Source: an uncultured Actinomyces sp.
GTDB taxonomy: Bacteria > Actinomycetota > Actinomycetes > Actinomycetales > Actinomycetaceae
Reading direction: 5' to 3'
Assembly: GCA_900545825.1 (NCBI GenBank)
Contig: URAS01000002.1
Span: 141,193 to 205,192 of the forward strand
Length of the DNA: 64,000 bases
Under the pieces are notes generated by a model. The model was not told the origin of the DNA, made no database searches, and saw only the letters and a program-made list of their open reading frames with translations. Numbering within the stretch: position 1 is the stretch's first letter; every line of letters begins with the position of its first letter. The position numbers were made by a program, and so were the translations under genes. Positions 50,701-57,300 of this stretch are shown piece by piece.

Positions 50701-53700
50701 GGGATGTTCTCGACCTTCTGCTTGCCGGCTTCACCCGGCTTGACCGTGAGGTCGGTCCACTTCGCGTCCGCGGCGGGCGCGGTGCCCTCAGCGCACGTGT
50801 AGGTGAATGTGAAGGACTCCGGCACCGTCACGCCCTCGGGGGCCTTGACGACCTTCGTCACGTCGAAGCCGCCAACCTGCGGCTCGTCCGGCGGCACAGC
50901 CCACTTCGGGACCGTCACCGTCTGGGCCTCGTCGTCCTTGTCCTTGTGCTCCTTGACGACCGTGCCATCCTTCGACGCGTCACCGCCCTCGGGAGCCTTG
51001 ACCTGGGTCAACTCCTCGAAGACCACGTACTGTTTCTCGCCCTCGGCCGCACCGATCGACTTGGCCGGGACAGTGAACGTCATCGTCTGCGTCTGCTCCG
51101 CGTCGCCCGTCGCGGTGAACTCCTTCGGCTCAGCCTTGACGCCCTCGACCGGCTGACCGGTCGTCTTGTCGACCAGCGTGCCCGTCAGCTTGTACTGGGT
51201 GCCCTTGACGAGGTTGTCCAGCTTGACCGTGTCGATGATCGTCGTCGCCTCGTCGACGGGGACCTCCTTCGCCTTCCCGTCAGGCCCCGTCGCCGTCGTG
51301 TGAATGTCGATTTCCTTCGGCGTGGGCGTGGGAACGGTGACCGTCTGGGCCTCGTCGTCCTTGTTATCGTGCTTAACTTCCTTCTGATCCGGAGAGGCCG
51401 GCGTCAACGTCTCAAACACGACAAACGACTTGCCCGCCACGACCGCATCGGCGGGAACCGTGAACTCCATCGTCTGCGTGCCAGTCTCGCCCTCGGCCGT
51501 AAACTCCTTCGGATCAGCCTTCGTACCCGCAACCGGCTCGCCAGTCTCCTTATCAACCAGCGTGCCCGTCAACGTGTACTTCGCATCCTTGACCAGGCCC
51601 GTCATATCGACCTTATCGACAACCGTCCCGGCCTTACCGACCTCAAGCGGCGTCGGCGTCGAAGCCGTCGTCTTCACCGTCAGCGTCGGAGCCTGGGGCT
51701 TCTCGATGGTCACCGACTGCTCCGGGGAGTCGATCTCCTTGTGCTCGGCGACCGAGTTGTTCTTCGAATCGAACAGCTCCTCGAAGACGACGTAGGTGGC
51801 GCCGCCCTTGACGGCCTCGGCCGGGAGCTTGAACGTCATCGGCTGCGTCTCAGCCGTCTCGCCCTTCGCGACGAACGGCTGCGACGTCACGACGTCGACA
51901 CCCGGAACCGGCTGCTTCGTCGCCTTGTCCATGAGGGTGCCCTTGAGCGTGTACGACTGGTCCTTGACCAGGCCCGCCATCGTCACGTCGTCGACGATCT
52001 CGCCGGCCTCGCCCGCCTTGAGCGGCGTCGGCGTCTTCGCCTGAGTCTGAATCTGGATCTCCGGCGGGACCGCCCACTTCGGAACCGTCACCGTCTGGGC
52101 CTCGTCGTCCTTGCTCTCGTGCCTGGCGACGACCGTGTTGTCCTTGCTGGAATCGGCCGGCGGCACGCCCTTCACCTGAGTGAGGTACTCGAAGACGACG
52201 TACTGCTTGTCGGCATCGGCCGCACCGATGGACTTCGCAGGAACGTTAAACGTCATCGTCTGGGTGTCGGTGGTCGCCTTTGCCGTAAAGGCCTCGGACT
52301 TTGGCTCAGCGACGCCCGTGACCGGCTGGCCCGTCGCCTTGTCGATCAGCTTGCCGGTCAACTGGTACGACGTGCCCGGCACGAGGTCGGACAGGTCAAC
52401 CGTGTCGGTGATCGTCGTGTCCTGGTCGACGACGACGTTCTTCGTTCCGTCAGCCGCCGCGGCCGTCGTGCGAACGACCGGCGGATTGTCCTCAGACGAG
52501 GGCACGGCGCACAGCGCGTCGAAGGTCTGGGACGCCGTCAGCGGCACCGTCTCGCTGCCGAGGACGACCTTCGTCTGGGTGTTCTTGCCCGCCTGGGTCT
52601 TGTAATCAGCGTGGCCAGAGAAGATGCCGTCGAGGAGGATCTTGCCGTTCCACTGGGCCGTCATCTTCACCGTGTTGCTGGGGCCACACTCGAGCGGGAC
52701 GTCGATGCCGCCGTTCAGCGCCTGCTTAACCGTGCCCTTGATCGGCTCCTTACCGTCAACGGTGATGGTGATGCCCAGATCGGCCGGCTCGGGATTGAGC
52801 TTCGTCTCGAGGGCGTCATTCATGGCCTTGACGGCCTGCGGGCTGCCGTCGAGCTTGACGAGTTTGTGCCCCGGCTCGCCGTCGGCGATCGTCAGCTTGA
52901 TCGAGTCGAGCATCTCCTTGTTCGTCTGGAGGTCCTTCGCATCCTCGACGGCCTGCTTGTGGAGCTCGTTGACCTTGTCGGTGAACTTCTCGGCATTGGC
53001 GAGGTCAATAGCAAAATGCCCCGGCGTCAGACCCTTAGAGCTGCCACTCCCGGCAGGGATGCGCTCGTCCACGGACATGCCGTAGTACATCTTCCACACG
53101 ACGGCCTGCCAGACGAGGTTCTCGAAATTGGAGTAACCCGTCGGGGCCGGATTCTTGTCGTAGAGGGCAGACAGTGCCTGGTACTGCTTCTGCAGCTCCG
53201 CATCCGCGTCCCTGTTGTTCGGGGTCGCCGCGACGTACTTCTGCTGGACGGCGTTATCGAGATTAACGAAGCCGACGATCGACTTGTCGCGTGCCGATAC
53301 GACGTAGGTGCTGTTGTTTTCCGTGCTGCTCTCGGTCTCAGGGTCGGCACACAACGCCGACGCTGGGGCAGACTGGCCCGGCCTGGTGAGCTGCAACCGG
53401 AAACTCGGGGTGGTGAGACTGCCCCCGCCCTTCGGCAAAACCATCATGCTCGGCTGCGATGCTGGCTCCTTAGCAAGGCCGAGGTAGAAGCCTTCCGTCA
53501 GCCCTTGCGGCGCCCTCACCGTCGGGTGGAGGGCGACCTCCTGGGCCTTCGCCGTTGCCGGCGTGGCCGGGCTAGGGCTGCTGTTGTCTGCTAAAGAGGG
53601 GACGATCAGGGACATCGTCACCCACACCGCTGCGACTATCGCCGCGATTGCGGCTATCGCCCAATGGCGTATCCGCTGCGGTGCAGTGGGAATCGTCGAG

Positions 53701-53708
53701 TTACGCAT
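44709..53708 (-). CDS. Giant VaFE-repeat thioester adhesin, LAxTG sortase anchor
   Basis: The 2,999-residue surface protein has a signal anchor (RHWAIAAIAAIVAAVWVTMS). A thioester-type domain follows with Cys120 (SALCADPE) and Gln201 (LVWQAVVW), the pair that can form a Cys-Gln thioester and bind host targets covalently. About 13 VaFE/T-Q ester domains come next (VVFETLTQVKAPEGG, then QTVTVP), interleaved with two sets of three DUF5979-like domains (GGFDVTKVV; KVTVSKRLVDQ; VGFTLTKNL). The end is LARTG at residues 2967-2971, a hydrophobic helix and RRRDA. LAxTG is the class E sortase motif; no sortase is in the window. ATG follows GAGGAG by 8 bases. A 2.36-kb unit is duplicated in tandem inside it. 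Confidence 0.9.
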   Translation of the reverse strand: MRNSTIPTAPQRIRHWAIAAIAAIVAAVWVTMSLIVPSLADNSSPSPATPATAKAQEVALHPTVRAPQGLTEGFYLGLAKEPASQPSMMVLPKGGGSLTTPSFRLQLTRPGQSAPASALCADPETESSTENNSTYVVSARDKSIVGFVNLDNAVQQKYVAATPNNRDADAELQKQYQALSALYDKNPAPTGYSNFENLVWQAVVWKMYYGMSVDERIPAGSGSSKGLTPGHFAIDLANAEKFTDKVNELHKQAVEDAKDLQTNKEMLDSIKLTIADGEPGHKLVKLDGSPQAVKAMNDALETKLNPEPADLGITITVDGKEPIKGTVKQALNGGIDVPLECGPSNTVKMTAQWNGKILLDGIFSGHADYKTQAGKNTQTKVVLGSETVPLTASQTFDALCAVPSSEDNPPVVRTTAAAADGTKNVVVDQDTTITDTVDLSDLVPGTSYQLTGKLIDKATGQPVTGVAEPKSEAFTAKATTDTQTMTFNVPAKSIGAADADKQYVVFEYLTQVKGVPPADSSKDNTVVARHESKDDEAQTVTVPKWAVPPEIQIQTQAKTPTPLKAGEAGEIVDDVTMAGLVKDQSYTLKGTLMDKATKQPVPGVDVVTSQPFVAKGETAETQPMTFKLPAEAVKGGATYVVFEELFDSKNNSVAEHKEIDSPEQSVTIEKPQAPTLTVKTTASTPTPLEVGKAGTVVDKVDMTGLVKDAKYTLTGTLVDKETGEPVAGTKADPKEFTAEGETGTQTMEFTVPADAVVAGKSFVVFETLTPASPDQKEVKHDNKDDEAQTVTVPTPTPKEIDIHTTATGPDGKAKEVPVDEATTIIDTVKLDNLVKGTQYKLTGTLVDKTTGQPVEGVKAEPKEFTATGDAEQTQTMTFTVPAKSIGAAEGEKQYVVFEELTQVKAPEGGDASKDGTVVKEHKDKDDEAQTVTVPKWAVPPDEPQVGGFDVTKVVKAPEGVTVPESFTFTYTCAEGTAPAADAKWTDLTVKPGEAGKQKVENIPVGQTCWLREKAADIEGATHAVTWTGNGAEVGADNGTIAVPIEANTSFAVVATNTYTKPTPGKVTVSKRLVDQTEGNRAQIKEFSFPYVCATGSAADTKVSDGTLTIQGEGTNSIENVPAGAVCVVGETDADMSGADQTVAWTVDGTVATPSDITWGGQEIKGAVKTKPAEGGVEAQIVATNTYVDKTKVGFTLTKNLSGSDSALLKDQQFSFHYACGDKTGDFKLKPDETFSSIEQNIELAKGTQCTVTEQKPADVEGVNFKGVTFDRISGEGDFTSSEADSSVTFTLTAAIDPQTFRATNSYKPTEQPKEPDAKTVLGTVDGGKVIDAAKVADDSEVELVDTVSYTNLKADTDYVAEGNITTAAGEATAFATFTTGHGTDGYANGDVKVTFKVPAAMVTGSSQLTALERIWEKSQVTIADHKVTPNAGEKPVAKHEVPDDKDQTVTIKPKPDTPPTPKTPTVKTTASTPQPLEVGKAGTVVDKVEMTGLVKDAKYTLTGTLVDQTTGEPVPGAKAEPKEFTAEGDASTQTMEFSVPAEAVVADKSFVVFETLTPASPDQPKVDHADKNDKAQTVTVPKPDQPKTPTVKTNATNKADDTQVVDGEKDATIVDKVTMTNLVKGTQYKLTGTLVDQTGIPVEGVAPVESEPFEATGEGEEVQSLEFTIPAKVLGSKDAETKYVVFEELTQVKAPEGGDASKDGTVVADHKDVNDEAQTVTVPKWAVPPEEPEYGGFDVSKVVKAPEGVTAPESYAFTYTCGEGDEPAADAEWTDLTVTPGDAGKQTVDKIPAGQTCWLREKAADIEGTTHAVTWTGNGTDLKDEKGTVSFPIEANASFAVVATNTYTLPTPGKVTVSKAVEDNTSKKLAADKSFTFPYVCATGEGADTKISNGDLTVAAGESASIENLPAGAVCVIGEADAAIDGTAHAVAWTADGTAATPADVTWGGQQMKDAVKVKPVEAGLEVKVGATNTYQDEGAVGFSVTKRLQAPESAILKGQTFEFTYTCGDQTGDFTVKSEETFSSIEQGIKLADGTQCTVAEKKPAPVDGVNFDGVTFDRVSGEGDFSADKDHSQVTFTVKKAKTPLTFTATNVFTPTDEPKLPNAKTVLGTVDGGKEIDAAKVADGTEVELVDTITYENLKADTKYVAEGNITTTAGGAFAYATFTTDHGTDGYANGDVKVTFKVPAAMVTGSDKLTAFERIWPEDKVTIDNGKVTPKNPNDQPDAKHEVPDDKDQTVTIKPKPDTPPVTPTPKTPEVSTSAGVSGGAVLVPGQDGTVVDQVSLSGLTVGTHYQVTGVLMDKATGKAVDGVTAEPATFTATAETGQVTITFKVPGSAIKADSSLVVFETLTQVKAPEGGDTSKDGKPVADHKDINDHAQTVTVPKPPQPGQPEVSTLAKTPTPLEPGTDGKVVDQVTMTGLVPGTQYQVTGVLMDKATNQPVEGATADPVTFTAEKATEQHEVTFTVPGDRIKAGASYVVFETLTQVKAPEGGDTSKNNQPVADHKDINDHAQTVTVPKPDQPTPKTPEVSTSAGVPGGAVLIPGQDGTVVDKVTMTDLTPGTQYKVTGILMDKATNTAVPGVTSEPVTFTADAATKVLDMTFHVPGSAIKAGSSLVVFETLTQVKAPEGGDTSKDNQPVAKHHDINDHAQTVTIPKPNTPGHPAVSTLASVPGGALLVPGQDGTVVDKVTMTGLVPGTTYQVSGVLMDKATNKAVPGATSEPVEFTAEAASQVVDVTFTVPGDQIKAGASMVVFETLTQVKAPEGGDTANNGKPVADHKDINDRKQTVTVPKPGAIIPELPSITTTAAGDGLTHGQALPAGVDGVIHDKVFYGNFEPGRYVVVGEVMDKSTGKVVPGSYQKARAEFEVKGEADASGSLVVTFHVPASQMRPGAQFVIFERVYRAEDVKGINGLKPGVKPIVEDVDLANASETVVVAMAKTKGTTPVTPVPGGGTTTTHTVWHRMLARTGASAGLVGGVACAVIVAGCGLVLLRRRDA
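45320..46955 (-). repeat. Four near-identical VaFE/T-Q domains at the C-terminal end of the giant adhesin
   Basis: Four consecutive domains (VVFETLTQVKAPEGGDTS in each, followed by a variable four-residue tag and VADH or VAKH) recur about every 410 bases. Their VSTSAGV/VSTLA openings alternate. The high nucleotide similarity implies recent expansion and expected copy-number variation. Confidence 0.8.
46960..51690 (-). repeat. 2.36-kb tandem duplication inside the giant adhesin gene
   Basis: Two consecutive units, about 49330-51690 and 46960-49320, encode the same domain order: TQ domain (VKTTAST), second TQ domain (QYKLTGTLVDQ type), three DUF5979-like domains, and an unusual TQ domain ending LERIW or AFERIW, then DQTVTIKPKPDTPP. 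Protein identity is high but not complete, so the duplication is not brand-new. The second adhesin holds one copy of the same block. Confidence 0.8.
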
Positions 53709-54139
53709 CCTAAAAACTCCTCAGAATCCATAAGGCACTGTCTGGTCGCCACACGGCCATACACCACCCCGTCGTGACTGCTATCACCGCCTTACATTAG
53801 AACGAGATGGGACCTCCGTCAACCGGCTGGACAGTGAGGTGACCCCCTGGCAAGCCCGCACATTTACGGCCTAAAGTCCCTGTCGATCACCCCGCGTCAA
53901 CCATTATCCCGGCAGCGCGAAAGCACCCTCAGCCACACCATGTCAACCGGCCATTCTCATTTATTGGCCCCCGCGAGGACGCCGGTTGCCCCGCGAGCCC
54001 CCGCATTCCCCGCCCTCACGCAAAACCCGGCCAGTTGCAATTGATTCCCGCCCGGCAGTGTACCGATCCCCGCCCCGAGGACGCCGCCCCGCCACCCGCA
54101 TTCGGAGCGTCGCCGAGCGGGTGCCCTCCCCCCAAACCC

Positions 54140-54227
54140 GAAACGCTCACCTAATTTGTCGATTCCGCCCGATAATCGGTGGCAATAACAAGTTAGGTGA
54201 GCGTTTCGCGGATCCGGTGAGCGTTTC
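54140..54227. repeat. Intergenic repeat A4
   Basis: GAAACGCTCACC (54140-54151), then GGTGAGCGTTTC twice (54196-54207, 54216-54227). It matches A5 almost base for base across 88 bases, including the core GTCGATTCCGCCCGATAATC. A4 and A5 bracket the second adhesin gene in the same orientation. Confidence 0.75.
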
Positions 54228-54294
54228 GATAACCGGACTAGCATCGGCGACCTCGTTGCTCCGCGCCGCGCCGCCGACCGGATTGATTGGGTAC

Positions 54295-54337
54295 AAAAAA
54301 CGGTGGCCCCTTCCCGCTGGGGGAAGGGGCCACCGTT
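54295..54337 (-). terminator. Strong intrinsic terminator of the second adhesin gene
   Basis: AACGGTGGCCCCTTCCC (54299-54315) pairs perfectly with GGGAAGGGGCCACCGTT (54321-54337). Read on the minus strand the stem is followed by TTTTTTG, 28 bases after the stop codon. Confidence 0.92.
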
Positions 54338-54365
54338 GCGCGATCCGGCGCGCTCACTCAGTGAG

Positions 54366-57300
54366 TTAGTCGCGACGGCGTCGCACCGCCACGAGGGCGT
54401 AGCCGGCTGCCACCATGCCAACTGCGATGGCGCCGACGATTCCGGCGGCCGCGCCCGTCTTAGCAAGCGCGTGATGCGTCGCCTGGGGCTGAATCGGGCT
54501 GGCCGGCGTCGCCTGGGTCGTCCCCGGCGTCGAGGGCGTGCCCGGCTTGGCGACGGTCACGGTCTGCGCGGCGTCGTTGATGTCGTGGTGCTGCGCGACC
54601 GGGGTGGCCCCGGTGTTCACCACGTGATCCGCCGTCACATCAGCGGCGCGGTAGGCGTCCTCGAACGCGACGTACGACGCGCCCGGCTTGAGCGCCTTGT
54701 CCGCCACCGTGAAAGTGACCGTGACCTGGCCGTTCTGCTTGTAGTCGGTGACGCGGATCGTCGGGAACGACGTCTGCGTGACACCGGCGACCGCCTGGGC
54801 GGTGGCCTTGTCGACCAACGACCCGAGGATCACGTAGTCACCCGGCGCCAGATCGCGCCACGACACCGTGTCGACCACGGTCTTCGCGCCGGCCGCGGCC
54901 AGGGTCCGGTCGCCGTCGGCCTGATCGACCAGCGACGTGCCGATCTTCGGCGTGCACCAGTCCGGCAGGTTCGGCGTGGCCGGAATGCCGTGGGTGCCCG
55001 GCGTCCCGGGCGTGCCCGGGGTCTCGCACGGCGGCTTCGGGGTGTCCGGCGTGGTCACCGGGGTGGCCGGGGTCGGCGTGCTGGGCGTCGGCGTGCTGGG
55101 CGTCGGCGTGCTGGGCGTCGGCGTGCTGGGCGTCGGCGTCGGCGTGCTCGGCGTGGGGGTCTCCGGCGTCGAGGGCGTCGGGTACGTGTTCGTCGCGGTG
55201 ATGACGAGCTTCGCGCCCCCGTTCTCCGGAACCGTGAACGAACCCGACAGCCCCTCGCCGCGCGCGACCTTGACCTGCTCGTCGTTAGTCGACAGCGTGA
55301 GCTGCGGGTCGGCGCCCTCGAGGGCCGCCTTCGCGGCGGCTTCCGTCACCGTGCAGGTCGCGCCGGGGACGACCTCGAATTCGCCGGAGGTCTGGCCGGC
55401 CTTAACCTCGATCCCCTTGCGCTCGAACGCCTTGCCGGTCGGCTGGGTGCACGAAAGGTCGAACGTGAACGTCCGGTCCGTGATCGGCTTGCCGTCGGCG
55501 TAGCGCGCGACCTTGGCGATCGCGACCGTCGCCGGCTTGATCGGCGGGGTCGTCACCGTGATCGTCTGCGAGGCCGCGTTGGCGTCCTCGTGGGTGGCGA
55601 CCGGCGTCGCGCCCTTCGCCACGCCCTCGGCGGTGACGTCGCTGGCCTGGTAGATCTTCTCGTAGACGACGAACGTCGCGCCCGGGACGATCGCTTCGGC
55701 CGGAACCGAAAGCTCGGAGGTCACCGTGCCTGACGTCTGCTTCTCGGCGACCGTGAACGGCACCGGGGCGGCGAGGACGCCGGTAACCGGCGTGACCTGG
55801 TCACCCTCGCCCTTCACCATGAGGGCCGGGACGACGGTGTAGCTGCCGGCCGGCAGGTTCTTCCAGCTGGTGACGTCCTTGATCGTCGCGGGGCTGCCGA
55901 CCTCGACGGTCTTCGCGTCGCCCGCGCCGGCCGCGTTGGACGCGACCGTGCCGATCTCGATCTTCGGCAGCGGCGTGTAGACGTTCTTCGCGATCACGGA
56001 AACCGCGCCGTCCTTGCCCGCGGTCGCGGGGACGGTGAACGTCGCCGTCTGGTCCTTCGCCGTGACAGTCAGGCCCTCGCCGGCGAACGACACCATGTGG
56101 GTGGCGCCCTTGACCGCGGCGTCGGCCTCCGTCAGCGTGCACGTCGCGCCGACCTTCGCCTGGACGGTGACGGGCTTGGCGGTCGTGAGGGCGACCTGCT
56201 GGGCGCCCTCGCCGCAATCGAGCGTGAAGTCGTACGTCTTGCCGGCGGAGTCGGCGCCCTCGACCTGCTTAATGAGGCTGATGGCGACGTCCTTCGGCTG
56301 CGGCGTGCGCGGCGTGATCGTGACGGTCTGGCACTCGTCGTCCAGCTCTTCGTGCTTCGCCACCGGCGTGTCCGTCGGCGTCTTCGGGGTGACCGTCGCC
56401 GAGTCTTCCGTCACCGTGACCTTGTCGGCCTCCCAGATCTGCTCGAACGCCGTGATCTTGGTGTTCGCGACGATGAAGTCGGCCGGGACGCGGAACGTCA
56501 CTGTGGCGACGCCGCTGACCAGCTTGCCGGCCTCGCCCTCGGGCGTGAAGGTCGCAACCCCATTGACGGTGCGCTGGGCGGTGTCGTGGCCGACCAGGCG
56601 GCCGGCGGCGACGTACTGCTTGCCCGCGACGAGGTTCTCGTAACGAATCGTGTCGACCAGCTCGACCGTGCTGCCGTCGGTAACGTCGTCGGCCGTGATC
56701 GTCTTGCCGCCGTTCGCGGTGGCGAGGATCGTCTGCGCCTCGGGCGCCACCGGGTGCGGCGTCGGCTTGTACGTATTAATTGCGGTGAACGCGACCGGGG
56801 TCTTGAGGCTACCCAACGTGAAGGTGACCTGCGACTTCGCCGAATCCGACGTGAAGTCGCCGTCACCGGAATCACGGTTGAACGTGACGCCCTCGTAGGT
56901 CAGGCCCTCGGCCGGAGCCGGCTTCTTCTCGGTCACCGTGCACGTGGCGCCCTTGGCGAGGGCGACGTTCTTCTCGATCGACGAGTACGTCTGGCCCGCC
57001 TTGAGGGCGAAGTCGCCGGTCGCCGTAAGGCCGTCGGGGCCCGTGCACGAATAGGCGAACTGGAACGCCTGGTCAGCGAGGCCGGCCGAGGTCGCCCCCG
57101 TCAGCTTCTTCGTCACCGTAAAACCGGCCCGACCGGCGTCGGTGTACGTGTTCGTCGCGGCAACCTTGGCCTCGGCGCCCTCGGCCACCGGGGCGGTGAT
57201 GACCGCGGACTTCATCGTGACGCCGCCCCACGTGACCTCGCCGGCCTGCGTGGGCTTGCCGTCGACCGTCCACGTCACGGCGTGTGTCGTGTCGGCGATG

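Larger units (their letters stand above)
53709..54365. other. 657-base gap between the two adhesin genes
   Basis: The gap holds the leader and promoter region of the giant adhesin next to 53709, then repeat A4 at 54140-54227 and the strong terminator of the second adhesin at 54295-54337. I see no gene. The part at 53709-53820 is more AT-rich than the rest and probably carries the promoter, but I cannot fix its hexamers. Confidence 0.5.

Noticed and set aside
44631..53594. A plus-strand open frame of 2,987 codons running opposite the giant adhesin gene
   Set aside because: It is Arg/Leu/Val/Asp-rich with no domain, and its length follows from the codon bias and repeats of the real minus-strand gene, which has signal peptide, ribosome site and sorting signal.
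55070..55150. A possible CRISPR-like array of regular repeats
   Set aside because: The 15-base units are contiguous without spacers and encode an in-frame Pro-Ser-Thr linker of the second adhesin.
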